A stretch of 64,000 bases of DNA from Rallus limicola (GCA_022605955.1 JAKCOZ010000003.1:51088179-51152178); one strand, 5' to 3'. Positions 35,181 to 48,700 are shown, counted from the first letter of the stretch. Made by a program: numbers and translations. Notes: generated by a model not told the origin, from the sequence alone.

Positions 35181-38100
35181 AAGAAATGTGCCAATTCCAA
35201 GCCTTACTGTGGATTGTCTGTGTGGGAATACTGTGCTTGGGCCTGCTAGCACCAAGCATGTGGTCAGTGAGACAGGTCCCTTGTTCTCCCTAGAAGTGCT
35301 GCCGGGGAAGATGCCTACAGGCAGTTAGATCCAGGTATATCCTCTGGCCTGGAAAAGTGGTCCATAAACTGGGTCTGACAGGTAATTTCTCATGGACACC
35401 AAGATAAAACATAGATCAGGCAAACTGATGAGTAATCACAGAGATCACTTCACAGGAGCATATCAAGAAGAAAATGGAATCCCAGGACACCATCTGGCCT
35501 GAAAAGCTGGGCAATAAGCTGGGCATGAGTCTCTGTCTACCTTGCAAAGGGAGAGGCCTTACAAGACACTGGAAAAGTGAGAGAAGGGGACTGCTGTGGA
35601 AGCTGGCTTCCTTGGGCTCCTGGAGACTGCCTAGGGCTTTGCCCTGTCTCATGGAGGGATCTCCCAATGAAAGGAATTTCCTCTGCTGCCTGGGTTTCCC
35701 TGGAGTATGGGAAAACATGTGCTAGTAGCCAAATCATGGCAAGGGGCCTTAGTGCTAATCCTGGATATCCTCCCAGTATTTAATTAGAGGCAATAATGAA
35801 AATAACATGCTGTTCTCTACTGCTGAAATGAGCAGGGAGCTGCCAAGCCAGCAGAGATCATGGCACCAGGTCTCCAGGACACCCATGACTCACGCTGCAG
35901 CAAAACACCTGACACAGAGTAAGACACTCCTTGGGAAATCCCATCTGTGTCTGAAAGGATTCCTTTCAGAGAAAAAAGCAAAATGGAAGGGGGGGGGGAA
36001 GAGGAAATGACAATCACGAGATCTGTTTTCCTTTAGGGATGCAACAAAGCAATGACAACACAGCAGTTCTCCCTGCAGCCTGTGCCATCTAGCACACTAA
36101 TAAGCAGGTTTGCTGACCTAGATAGGAGTCCATGTACTGAGATGCAAATTGTGCAGTACGGACCATTGAACAAGCTCTTCGAGCGCAGGTGTGTGAAGCG
36201 AGCCAGAGCTTTGCTGGGTGTGGTGTTCAGTGTTCCTCCTGGGCCAATGCATGCTGTGACATCTGCCCTTCCCTGCCATGGTTGCAGCTCTAGAGACATA
36301 TAAATAGGACATGTCTTTAAGGCCCCACCATTTCAGGGAACTGCCCCATGCAGAGCCTCTCTGCTCCATGCTCAGTCCTGGCAGCAAGAACACCTCAGGG
36401 AGGCAGACTGAACAAAATGGTGGGGATCCCACGCTGACAGCCAACCCCAGGTGGGTTCAGCATTGACAAATCCTCCATCTCTCTTGCGTGACACATAAAA
36501 ATCCAACGAGTGAATCTGCTATCTGAACCAGGGATGTATAAAAGGATAGACACACTGCCTGTGAGTCACCTGCTATTCCTGCCTCTGACGAGTCCCCTGA
36601 TACCTGGTGACATACTAAACCATGTGAAGCAATGACTGATACCTCCCCCCTCTTTTCTCACCTATATCATCTGGGCAGGTATATGTAGCTTGACAATAAT
36701 TTGGGGAATGAAGGTAGGCTTATGAAGTAATGAGGTTTTATGGGGAGGAAAAGTAAAGTAGTGTTCAGTTTTCTTCTTTTTTGCTGTGACATCTGACAAT
36801 ATGAATGCCTGTGAATAGAAGCAGTGGTGGCAGGGCATGGCAAGCATAGGTAGCTTCATTAGCCTGCACTGGGTCATGCTGGGCTCTCAGGTGAGTGTGT
36901 GCAATGCCCACTAAAGCTGCAGAACACCACCAGCCTATTCAAGGCAGAATTACAACACCCCCTTGCCTCATTTTTCTGCAGCCTAGGGTCATCATTCTGA
37001 CTGCCACAACCCTGGGGTACCCATGTTCAGGCTGCTCTGTGCTGGGCAGACCTAATCCCTCATGCTGTGGAGAAAAGTTTCCAGGTATTCTGGAAACCCT
37101 GTCTCCACAACAGCCTCAGGCTTCACTTCCCATAGCAGTGTTGTATCTTGACCCAGCCCTGTCATCCAGTCACAAAAATTGTGCCAGGGGCTGTGTTGTT
37201 TATAATTGACTCTTAACAACACTTGAAAGTTTTTGAGGGTAGGAGGAAGATACAAAGGGATGAGGAGAACACATAGCTGTAACTCCCTGCTCTCTGCGTG
37301 GCTCAATGCTGTGAACAAGCATAAACAAGCAGGTACTTTGGCTTGGCATGTCAATTTTCCTCAATACACTGCAAAATCTTGAGCCTTCCAGCTTGGCCTG
37401 CACTCTGTCCTGCACCCAGCACATGTAGGTTGTTTGGAACAGAATGGGAAGCTGAAGCGGATGTCTTTACCACATTCACAAGGAGGCCATGGTTAGGGCT
37501 GAACCTGTGCTGCAACCTGGCAGGACTGCAGTAAACCACCATGTGTGCAGTGGCTTCATTTCTAATTGATATCAAAGGTGGGTGTGATTCTTCCCCAAAA
37601 TCAATGGAAACTACTGAGCTGCTCAAAACACTGCTTAAAAGCAGGATCTATGTAGAGCACTACATTCCCCGTGTAGGTGCAGGTGTAGGTGTCTTGTAAT
37701 TAGGATTGTAAATGTGCATAGGAAATTTGGGTTCCTAATAAAAACAACAGGAATTAGAGAGTATTATGTCAGCTCACTGCCTCTATTAAATCACCTCCAA
37801 CACAACCAGCATCACATTGTGGTACAGGCATGGCAGTGCCACCTGATCCTAATGTAATTCAATCAATTTAAAGAAAAAATCTTGCTATGCAGACCTTGAG
37901 GGGTGTATGTAGAAACAGTTATATACCTAGCAGATGTTTTTTCTTCCATCTGAAGCTATGCAGACCTTATTAAAAACATGGAGAGTTTTAAATGCCTGCC
38001 ATGGAAAACTGATTAAGGCTTGCTTTCAGGAAGCTTACAGCAATAAATTCATTAATAAAATTTTTTTTCCTAAGTACCTAAAACACGAGCTCTAACATGT

Positions 38101-41100
38101 CACCACGTGAAAACAAGCAGAAAGCCGAAAATATTTCACAGAACAGAGGATCAAAATCACACGTTTGCAGGCATGTGAGGGTTTTTTCATCTTCCCTCCC
38201 TCTGATATCTTCAGCTTTTAGCAGCTCCTGCAGTGGGAAAACATGTGAGGCAGCAGTGGGAAGCTGGGCATGTTGCCCTGACTGAGATCTAACTTGTGCT
38301 TCCAGAGGTACTGGTCGAAGTTGTCATCATGAAGGAAAATAAAAGCCCTGAGCCATGGTCGGTGTGCTCACTGTGTTTAAACCAGGCTGTACTGCTCCAG
38401 GAACAAGCAGCATTTTCAGATTGCTTGAGAATGATAGCAGCAGGGAAATGATTCAGGGGTTCTAATAGTGTTTTTCATGCCCTTGTATTATGCTTTGAAA
38501 TTGTGTGGTTTTTTGAGAACACGGCTGAATGGCAGGTGACTCATAAATGCCTTTTCTAAAGACGGACTCCAGTTTGCAAGTCATATATGAATCGAGTAAC
38601 ATGTGAGTCCACTGGTGAAAGCCAGTGACATGATCTGGGGGGAGAAGGAACTGTCAGTCCCAGTGATGGAAGTGCTATAGATACTGAACGTGGAGGCAGG
38701 AATTCTTTGTGGTTTCAACTACGGAGTCATTCAGCTGAGAAGAGCCAAAATCCCCAGCTCCCTCCTCATTTACTTATGCATATGCAAACCTTGAGGATTT
38801 CAGAGTCATTAGATCATGTAACCTGTCCTCTTCAGCACTTGGAATCACACATGCTTACTCAAAATGACATTTGACTAGGAAAATCCACAACTCTTCCAGT
38901 ATGATATTCAAATAGCTGGAAGACTTTTCTTTTACCCTCTTTCATGAAAGTCCTTTATCTTTATTTTGGAGAAAATGCCTCTTCTGAAGAGATTTCTTTC
39001 CCTCGAGGGTAACTTTTACCCAGAGCTGGACTGACAGGCTTCCCAGCTGCTTTATGATTCATTCTCTGATCATTGTCATCAAAAGCAAAATTCACTTATA
39101 TGCAAAAGTGAAATTCACTTACTTCCAAAAGTCCTGCCTAAACTGGCAAGACAGGAAAGTCCCCAGTGTCTGAGCAAGGGTACAAGGATGCTACTGAGGA
39201 CTAGGAAATCCTTCCTGAAGTCTCTGCGTTGCCCCAAATGCCGGGTTTTTCATGTGGAGTGAGGCATCAGTCAGTGCACCTCACGGTGCTGCACAGCAGT
39301 GTGTGATTAGACCAGTGTTCTTTGTGTAAAGAGCATATGAGCATGATCAACAGCCTTCCTACATATGTCAGAGCATTTCTGAGAGGAAAATAAAAGCTCT
39401 TTGAGGACTAGAAGTAGTTAATAGCATGGTGATAACGTGTGATCCTAGGAAGTTTTGTTGGAGCTCAGGAATGACACAGCAGAGTGTATGTAAGAAATGC
39501 TTCAGTGCAAGCGAACTTAGGGAAGGCAGTGGATGGTGCAGGTATCTCATCCTGTGATATATGATAGAGGAGAGCTGATACAACAAGGTGGCCTTCCCAA
39601 AATAGTACACATGTGGTTAGTTCTGGTAGACCAGAGAGACAATATCAGACTATGGATAGATTCAGCCTTTATGAAATTATGGTGCATAGACACCAGTTTT
39701 GACAGCTGCTGACCTGATACCAATGTCTTTGCAATGCAGGGACAGCTGAAGGCTCTGAATAGGCACAGGAGTGACAAGTACATGGATTCCTTCTTGCAGT
39801 TATTCCTGGCTATTGCTCAAGTCCTCTTTCCTCTCCAAACCAAGCAAAACTGAATGTGATCATATGAAATCCACCTGCACTGCTCCCTCTGTATTTTTTA
39901 GAGGTTTTTGCAGCCCTTGTCCCTCAGAGCTCAGCTTTTTACCCTTTTTCCTTCTGTGCACACTGAGTTTCCTAAATATTAAAAAATATGTACTTCAGGC
40001 ACACCCACAGATTTCAATGAATATAAATAGAGAAGTGAGAGTAATCTTTAGCATTTAAATGAATAAGTATATTGTGGTTAACTATCACATCACTACCCTA
40101 CCCTAAAGCAAGTAATACACATACTGGCCAGCAGACTCTGACCTTCATTCTCCATGCAGCGGCACTAAGATACCCTCTTTGGAAATGAAAGACCATGAAC
40201 TGGTAACCTTGTAGTAGGTAATTTTGGAGTTTTATTGACAAATTTTTGTTCAATGTGGGCATGAAAGGTGAATCAGGCTTCACACATTTCATATTCTCTC
40301 ATCAATGTGCTATGTTCTGTCAGATAATTAGTCTTGTGTTGAACACCTTTATTTATACACACAGGTGCTTTTCTCTTCTCGTGCAGATTCTGACCTTTTT
40401 GCAGGGACAAGGCAACCTTTGTTATCACATAATGACAGTAGACTTTAATTTGTGTTGCTCTGCTCAAAAACATTTTTAAAGAAAACGAACTAAAAACTCA
40501 TGTAGTGATGTAAAAAAAGATGAGATGGATGTGGCATTTAACAAATGCTTCATTGGATTATGTTAAAAAATGCTCACTTGAAACTCTGAGAAGCTACTAT
40601 CTGCTGGAAGAGGTGTGTTGTGGGGAAATTTGGACATTGAGAGCTGGAAGACTCTGGCATAGCAAAACAGCATTATATCATGGCAAGTCCAAGACATTTG
40701 TTTTTTCCTCTCTGTGACAGTGTGTGAACTAGCTTTAAAGGAATTTGGGAGAGCTGAACAGTTAGAACACAAGAGTCCAAAGAAGGGGTTTTCCACTAAA
40801 GTGATAGGAAAAGTGTCTTTAATCCTTTGAGGCTCTTCTCCATGCCAGGTTTCCACGGGAAGGACTGCTACCTGAAGACTTTACATGACTTTATCTTTGC
40901 CTTCTATCCACCAGCAGAGGAATTCTGCCATTGCAGATGTGGTTACCATTTCCAGCAGTTTCTCCTTCAGCTCCTTGGGATTTTCGGGTCCTGCAGCAGA
41001 GTTTTGTGAAAAGTCACTGCTGGGCCACCACAGTCCCTGGACCTGGATTAAGGTAGGCTTCACCAGGCATTTGGGCAGGCAGCAGGGGAGTGACCTTCTG

Positions 41101-42978
41101 AGAACATCAGTACTGAGTCTGGGGGCTGTTGCAGGTACTGTGGAGTCAGCCACAATCCAGCAGATTTCCAAAGTCTCTCATCACAAGTAGGTGCAGGACA
41201 TGACTGTGGATCACCATGCGTCATGCAACAGTAAAACTCTTATTGCCCCGCCTTTCCTTTCCCTGCTCTCCTTCCCATCCTGTCTGGCTCAAAAAGGAGC
41301 AACTGCAGAGCTGCTTGGTATGAAAAATAGTACGTTTTTATGGTCTGAAGCAGCTCCCATGTTCAGCTTTTCTTATTGTTTGCACTTTTCACTCAGTACC
41401 TGCAAACTTTCACAACCTGTTCCATATCTGATACTTCCTAATTCTCACATGCCATTTCCTCCACCCAGACACTTCATAAATGGTTCTGTTCTCTGCCACA
41501 TTTCTCAGTAAGGTCTAAGTTTGCAACCACTGCCATGCTACCCCTTCCACTTGGAAGCACTTCTCCCTGTCTGACACCTGGAATCTCATCTGCTCTGCTC
41601 TGCAGTAAGATCTCATTCTTCTTTAGGCCTTGCCAGTCAGTCTTAGTTTAAGCTGAGAAACCAAGGATGGTCCTGGGAGACGGCATGAGCTCTACCAGGC
41701 TACTCCTGGCTCACCAGAGAAGCAGGGTTTTTACAACACAAATCTCTCTCCCACAGACACTGTTCAGAAAGAAAGCCTTGACTGGTGTCACAACCCAACT
41801 GATGGCTAAGATAGAGCAGGGACATAAGAGGGTGAAAGCAGACATGGCACGTCTGTCCCATGGCTGGTCACAGCAGTCCTCCCCAGGAAAAGCCCCTGCA
41901 CAGTGGACTCATGCCTGAAGTGAGTTACTGTGTCTCACCACCATTTATGGGTTTTGCTTTTCCTGTTTTTAATCCTTCACGCTCTTATGGGCAATGATCA
42001 CTGTCATTGCTATAAAAATTACAGCTGGACTATTTCTCCTAATCACTTGCTGGAGGCATATTCAGGCAGGATGCTGAGATCTGGGAGTGCAGCCCCAGCA
42101 GAGCCAGACATCATCAGAGCTGTCTGTGGCTGTGGGCTGGGCCAGGCTGTCTCCCTTGGGATAAAAAGGAGTACAAAAAAGTCACATCTTTAAATAAAAA
42201 GTGATGGTGAAGACTGTGAGGAAGAAACACATAGCTTTAACAGATTTTAAAAGGAAAATGCACATTTTTGGGTAGCAGCTTTGGCAGTGCCCTTTCCCTT
42301 TGCCCTCCCTCATGGCCACTTTGTCAGACAAAGGGTAAGAGCATGTGTTCCTCCTCCAAACTCTTTCAGAAATTAGGTTGGTATCCTCTCCAGAGTCATA
42401 AGACAGCACTGGGACTCACGCCTTGGGTATGTCTCTTCTGAGAAATATTTCTGTGTTGTCTATAACAGAGGTTAAGAAGGGACAACGCCAGGCACTGTAT
42501 GAAGGGTGCCTTTGTGCTTCTGGCCACCCACCCCACAGACACCATAAGACCAGGGCCAGGGAGCTCATGTGGCTCCCTAGTCAGGGCAGGAAGATTGACC
42601 ATTGTCTGTCCAACCTAAACATCTTCTCTCCCTGCCTTCTGGCTAGACAGAGGTGGAACAGTAAGTTGCAATATTTTAGATCTGGGGGATGTGAGGATAT
42701 AAGCAGCCTCTTCTCCCATACAGGAATGGGGCAGGCTCCTCCCATATTTTAGGAGATCAGCTAAGCATTTGCAGCCAGCTTTATGCTCTCTCTCAAAGCT
42801 TTAAACCTCCAGTTCATGCAAATGCTGCTCCAGAATCTCCAAACCTGCTGGCCCCCATCTCTGGGGGAAATGGTAGGATGGACAGGACAGAGATAACCAC
42901 AGCCTCTGATGGGTGCAGGCTGGTGCCAGTCTGTCCTGGATCACTTCACACCACCATGTACTGCCCCATATGGGGTAC
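35181..42978. other. Intergenic region between two CR1 copies
   Basis: No gene was recognised. Two similar segments of about 40 bases lie at about 35339 and 35488 (tctggcctggaaaagtgg... against tctggcctgaaaagctgg...), which suggests a decayed local duplication. A G-run at about 35989-35998 and a 23-bp-period duplication of AAATTCACTT (39088 and 39111) are also present. Open frames in this stretch, for example 40885-41190 and 42423-42752, show no conserved domains. Confidence 0.7.
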
Positions 42979-43845
42979 CACAGAATCATAGAATCATTGA
43001 GGCTGGAAAATACCTTCAAGTTCATTGCATCCGTCTGTCAGCCTTATACCACTATAAGCTCTAAACCATCTCCCCAAAGGACCACATCTACCCATGTTTT
43101 GAATAGGGATTCCACCATCTCCCTGGGCAGCCTGTTCCAAAGCTTCACCACTCTTTTGGTGAAGAAATTTTTCCTAATATCCAATCTGAACCTCCCCTGG
43201 TGCAGCTTGAACCTGTCCTCTCTTGTCCTGTCACTAGTTATTAGGGAGAAGAGGCCAACATCTGCCTCACTACAACCTCCTTTCAGGTAGCTGTAGAGAG
43301 TGATAAGGTGTCCTCTTAGCCTCCTCTTCTCCAGGCTAAACAGCTTCTCCCTCAGCTTCTCCTCATAAGACCTGTTCACCAGAACCCTAATCAGCCTAGT
43401 TGACCTTCTCTGCACCCTCTCCAGCACCTTGATGTCCTTCCTACATTGTGGCGCCCAAAACTGCACAGGGTACTTGAGGTGCGGCCTCATACTCAAGGTG
43501 CGGCCTCACCAGGGCTGAGTACAGGGTAATACCACCTCCCTGCCCCCACTGGTCACACTGGTCCTGATACAGACCAGGATGCCATGGGCCTTCTTGGCCA
43601 CCTGGGAACACTACTGACTCCTGTTCAGCTGGGTGTCAATGAACACCCCCAGGTCCCTCTCTGCTGGGAGCTCTCCAGCCACTCTGCCCCAAGGCTGTGG
43701 TGCTACCAGGGGTTGTTGTGAGGACTCAGCACTTGACCTTGTTGAAAATGATACAGTTGGCTTTGGCCCATCGATCCAGCCTGTCTAGATCTCTCTGCAG
43801 AGCCTCCTACCCTCAAGCAGATTGACACCTCCGTCTAGCTTAGTG
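42979..43845 (-). mobile_element. CR1 LINE 3' fragment with reverse-transcriptase remnant
   Basis: This is the longest repeat of the intergenic region. On the plus strand it starts with the CR1 terminus CACAGAATCATAGAATCATTG, which contains two copies of the 8-base tail unit AGAATCAT. On the minus strand 43496-43044 encodes the RT C-terminal part, including [47 protein letters not shown] and [19 protein letters not shown]. From 43497 to 43845 the RT frame continues upstream but is broken by stops and frameshifts. A 19-bp tandem duplication (43471-43508) inside the RT region breaks that frame. The element is 5'-truncated and dead. Confidence 0.95.
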
Positions 43846-43849
43846 CTGC

Positions 43850-43879
43850 AAGCTTACTAAGGAGAAGCTTACTAAGGAG
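43850..43879 (+). repeat. 15-bp tandem duplication at the 5' edge of the CR1 copy
   Basis: AAGCTTACTAAGGAG is repeated exactly at 43850 and 43865 and starts a third time (AAGCTCGC). It sits where the CR1 similarity ends, so it may have arisen at or near the truncation junction. Confidence 0.85.
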
Positions 43880-43885
43880 AAGCTC

Positions 43886-45239
43886 GCTTGTCTTGGGTGT
43901 CTCCTGTTTCTCTGGGTCTGGCAGTTCAGGTTTCATTCAGGTTTGCAAGTTTACTTCAATAGTAAATGTTATGGAAAATGTAAATGTGTTTGAGTATTTT
44001 GACAAGTCAATCTTAGGGCTAGATTTTAAAAGAAATCTTAGAGTGAGAACTGCAATAATATGTGAATTATCAGTGGATTACACCATTTTATCAGACTGCA
44101 GCCTCATGTACCACATGCCTGTCATGTGTTAAAGAAAAGGTAGCAAAGGATTGTTTGTAGCATGCTAAAGGGTGTTCTCTGTGCACTGTGTAAAGTTTCC
44201 TTGCTTTGCTATCTTAACAAAACCCCTTCACAGGGTATTTCTGGGTACATTCTCCATTGTTCGGGGGGGACATTATGGTTCAATGAAGGGGGAAAAGGAT
44301 TTCCTATCTCCCCACTGGAACCAGCTCTGCCCCACTCCTATGCCTGGGGTCACATAAGGGACAAGAAATAGGGGTAGACATGAAATGTCTGCTCACACAA
44401 ACAGCACACCCTTCCTCATGGGCCCATGTTAAAGCTGTGTTTCCCCCTTCCAGCAGCTGCTGTGGGTGGGAAGCTCTCTCTCCCTGCCAGCCCCCTGCCT
44501 AAGCCACCACAGGCTGTGGGTCCTGTGCAGCAGCACCTCCTGCTTCTGGCTGGGTCTCAGGTCCGGAATTGGAAAGCCTGTTTGGGTGGCCCTGTGAGCC
44601 CACCTGGAAGTGTTGGCAAACGCACAGCTAACTTTGCTGTCTGAAAAACACGCATTAGTTTGAGTAAATCTCCAAGCTTGTCAATGCTGAGGTGTTTCTG
44701 GCTATGAAGCCGTAATTCCTGCTCTTAAAGCTGGTAGGAAATGATTAAAAAGCCTCTCAGCACTAATTCTCCAGAGAGTTTCTAGCCCTTGGTATTCAGA
44801 GCAAGGCTGACAACATGGGAGGTGTCAGGGACAGATTCAGCACTGTGGTGCTGAGCTTAAATAGGAAGGCAGAGATCAGGGTGCCCAGGAGGGAGGATGG
44901 GAGAGCATCTTTGGCCACTTTTCATAATATACATGGGAGAGCTGACAGGATGAAATACCTCCTCTTCCTCTTGCTTTTTCTCCCTCCACCTAAGCAGCAA
45001 CTCTCAACACACTAAACACACATCTCAGATAGACTTGGCGTACAAAAACCCTACGCACCAGACAATGGAACGGATGAAACCAATATATTATACGGCTTCC
45101 AGGCGCCATCTCACAGCTCTCCTGGAGTCAGACTCATGGTTTGGGAAATCAGAAGAATGACAATATTGAAATCTGTAATTAAAGACAGAGTTGAAAAGCG
45201 TCAGCAGCTGCCGTCAAAATGTGTGCTTTGGGCAAAGCA
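43886..45239. other. Intergenic region before the CpG island
   Basis: No gene, RNA or repeat family was recognised. Composition is mixed, with few CpG dinucleotides until about 45240. Confidence 0.7.
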
Positions 45240-45735
45240 GGATGGGGTCCGCGTGGGAAAGGGCCGGAGCGGGAAAGAAATCTTTCCCATGCTTGGATCC
45301 AGAGAGGTAGAAGGTTACAGATAGGGATATCTGCAAGGAATTCAGCCGGCAGCACCGAGCTGAAAAAAAAAGCCTTGTCGCCACATCGTGGCCAGGAGAG
45401 GCTTCTCCTTGTGGGAGCCGAGGAAAGAGAAACCGAGAAGGAGCCGTACGCAGACGTAAAGGCAAGCTGCAGGGAATCGTGTATGAAAACATAAGCAAAG
45501 TATAAAAGGGTTTTAGCAATCCCGGGTGCATTCCGAGGGGGGCGGGGGGCGGCTCTGCCCCCGGGATGCGCTGCGCTGGCTCCGGCGCTCCCTCTGCTGC
45601 CTGCTTGCGCTGCCAGCGCAGCCCCGCGCCGGGCCGAAGCGTGAGGTACGCCCCCGTCCGCACGCACCCGGGACAGAAAACACCGGGGAAGCGGTGGGGT
45701 GAACTACACGTCCCTCAGAGAGAGCCGCTGCTGTA
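45240..45735. promoter_or_regulatory. Orphan CpG island with TATA box and GC boxes
   Basis: Counting by eye, 45541-45720 holds about 22 CpG dinucleotides in 180 bases, with lower but raised density from 45240; surrounding intergenic DNA has almost none. TATAAAAG (45501-45508) precedes the densest part by about 30 bases. GC boxes follow (GGGGGGCGGGGGGCGG, about 45537-45552). An ATG at 45566 opens a 126-codon frame, and GTGAG|gtacgc near 45646 looks like a splice donor. No known gene start is expected here, since both neighbouring genes end toward this site. A promoter for an unannotated transcript is inferred; direction is uncertain, as GC boxes downstream of a TATA box are unusual. Confidence 0.6.
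45570..45622. repeat. 11-bp GC-rich inverted repeat inside the CpG island
   Basis: GCTGCGCTGGC (45570-45580) is the exact reverse complement of GCCAGCGCAGC (45612-45622), leaving a 31-base loop. The right arm also folds on itself: TGCGCT-GCC-AGCGCA (45606-45620). Confidence 0.8.
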
Positions 45736-48700
45736 TTCAGAGCCGGGCTGCTCCTGGGACACAGTCCTGCTCCTCTGTACAGCCACAGCAGCCTGCACTG
45801 CAAGCTCACCGAGCCCTCACTTCAGCTCTTGCCCTGATCAGGAGAGCTGCTCTCAGGCATCATCCCCTCCTGGACTGTTGGCTTGCCTTGTGGCTCAGAG
45901 TGAAAGATGTGGCAATGCTGCAGCCACAAAATGTAGCCTGGCTTAGTGCTTAGTCCTGACACTCAACTGCAGAGATGGAAGTGATGGGAGAGGTGTATTG
46001 CACTTGATGGGGCAGCTCAATCTATTAGCCAGGCTGAGCAGCAGCCCGGTGTTGAATGAGCAGATTAAAAATGGAAATTTCTTCCCATGAAAGCTGAAAT
46101 GACAAAACTGCTCCCAAGGTGAAACTCTCTGAAAATAAACCCTAAATTACCGATTAAAGAAATGGATTTCTTCACTAAAAAAAAAAAAAAGGTAGTTTAT
46201 TCCCCAGAGCTGGCCTCTGTAAAGGATCACAGTATTTTGACTTGTTTTGTCTCCATTTTTTGGTCACACAAGAATTGTCTCATCCTGAAGTATTTTAGTC
46301 ATATTTGCTGCTTGCTGGACAGCCCTTCCAGCCCCTATGAACATGTGACACTCAGCTTCAGAGCCATTTGCTGCTGCACAGGCGTCATCAGCACCTTTAT
46401 GGTGAGTCCCCACTCTTGCTTCCCATCAGTAGGGTGCTCTGCCAGCTCTTCCATCTCTCTCCTCCTTTCCATATTCCTCAGATTGCTTAATTTCAAACCC
46501 TTAATCATGTGTTGCCTGGAGTCCATATGTTTCTGTCCTGGTGTTTACCAGCTGTTCCCAGAGCTGTGTATGTCCCTGCCACCTGCACTGCCACATCCTC
46601 TGCTCCAGCTACATATGCCAAAACCTGCCCCTTTTCATCCTGCCTCTTGGCTGTGCCTAGGGTGAGCTCTGGTTCCCACCTTGCTCTGTCCATGCATCAG
46701 TCTCTGCCCTCTCCCCTGATTTGTCCCAGTACTGATCCCTGTGCTGTTCCTAAAAAACCCAGCTTTAATGGTTAGAGTTGCTGCTGGATGAGATCAGTTC
46801 CTGAGCTAGCCTTTTTCTAAATGGCTTTAAAACAGGTGACAAGTAATCTGGGGAGCTGGGTGGATGCTCTGGTGATCATAGTAACACCCATGAGAAATAA
46901 AAAAGTAATAAATAACAATCACCCCTTTGACAAGCAGATCTCCCCAGCTTAAAGGAAAAGGCCAGTGGTGACCCTTCAGTCCGTAGGCACAGTCAGGAAA
47001 GTAATTTCTGATCCAGATTAATCTCAGCTGCTTTCTTTTAGGCAATTAAATGCAAATAAGTTGATTTACCCCACTTTTGTGCCCGTGTCTCCCCTCGCTT
47101 CCAGGATGTGACCCCATCAATTGGCTCAGAGCAGACTCACTGAGGTGCGTTTGCAACACACACACATTAGAGGGCTATCTAATGCAATTATAAACTGCAC
47201 AGCAGAAAGGCACATGCTGCTTCTCCCTGAGGGACCTGGGGGAAAAGAGAGACTGGGAGGTAGCTGGGAGAGATTTGAGCCAGTTGCACCCATAAGGGGT
47301 GCTGGGTAACACAAGGCCTTGTTCTTGCTGTGAGACCAAAGTGAAGGTCAGTTGAAAGACATTTCTGGCACTAGATTTTCATTTCCGTGCAAAGAGAAGT
47401 ACAGAGCAGAATGGTGAAAGCAAGAGTTTTAGATGAGCCCATCAGGGCAGGGCAGTTCAATGCCATGCCAAAATAACCCAACTAATTTGAGGATTGGCCA
47501 GAGGAGTGGGGCTGCAGCAATAAGTGCTGGGAACACCCTTTTGTGACATTGGTATCCAGGCATGCATAGCCCAGGGTACAAGACCTGTGGCAAGATGTAC
47601 CAGAGCTCTGACTTGCCAGAAGACCTGGAAACTCTAAAATAGACAAAGGGGCTAGGACATTTCTGACTTAGAACCTCACTCCTATTCCTCAAGCATATTG
47701 CTTCTGCACCAAGATTTTGTGCAGCTCTTGTAGACCCTTCTCTTACTCTTTCCTCATAGCTTCTTTTCAATCTATGAGATGAAACCATTAGCTGAGTTGT
47801 GTGGCTCCCCACTTGTTGCACTGAAGCAGTGCTTTCTAAGCTAATGAAGGGCTCAGAAACGTTGTGGCTGGATCAGGAAAGGTGGCTATAGGCAAACAGA
47901 CAACCAGGGAAGAGGCTGCCCACAAGATCATAGTTTCTGTTGCTCATACTTACAAGTGGATTTGCGTGTATCTGTGGTCATCAAAACCATTCAAGCGTAG
48001 TTGTCTTTTCCTGCTGTGCCTTGTCTGTCATTATCATTGTGTGCATATGCCATATCTTGTTACATGAGTGCAACATTTATCCATACCTTTCCTGGTACAA
48101 TGAATTGTTCTTCTGGTTATGGGACCTCATTTTCAGGAAATACGACTCACTTCCCGGAATTCCAGCACTAAAAGGTCATGGTTTCTCTTTGGAATGTTTG
48201 TGGTGAATTGAGGAGAAAGCATCTGCTTGCATAGCAGTGAGACTCCCGTGCCACTGACTGGGCTCATGAGGTTAGCCCACCAATGAGCTCAATGCAGGGG
48301 AAAGTCTGTTGCCATCATATCTCCAACATATAGCTCTGTGATTTCTCTGTTTCGTTTTGGTAGCAGTTGCCAGATACCTGCCATGCTGAGTTAGGGATTT
48401 CTGCATTATGTGCAGGCATGGATTACCTTTAGCCAAGATCGGTAAAGCAAGAGAGAAGGCTTAGCCAGTTAATAAGCTGTTTTTATGGCTCTCTCTGAAA
48501 TGTAATAGCAAGGCTGATACAATAGGAAAAATCCCTACTTTTATATTTTATTTCAGGAAAGTAATTAGTTGGAGAAAATGAGAAGTCACATCCTGAGGGG
48601 GAATTAGGCAATTTCCAGACTGAAATTCTCATCCCAGGGTCAGGTGCTGATGTCCCTTGTTATAAAAGTGTGGAAAGCACCCATATCATAAAAGCAGCCT

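Noticed and set aside
34891..35259. 122-codon minus-strand frame taken as a possible host gene
   Set aside because: It is the end of the CR1 reverse-transcriptase protein.
43044..43496. 150-codon minus-strand frame taken as a possible host gene
   Set aside because: It is CR1 reverse-transcriptase coding sequence, broken upstream by stops.
45179..45667. 162- and 149-codon open frames on the minus strand
   Set aside because: They overlap each other in the CpG island, have Arg/Pro/Ala-rich translations without domains, and are explained by GC-rich composition.
46162..46665. 167-codon open frame on the plus strand
   Set aside because: Low-complexity Ser/Leu/Pro-rich translation, no family features, no promoter or splice context.
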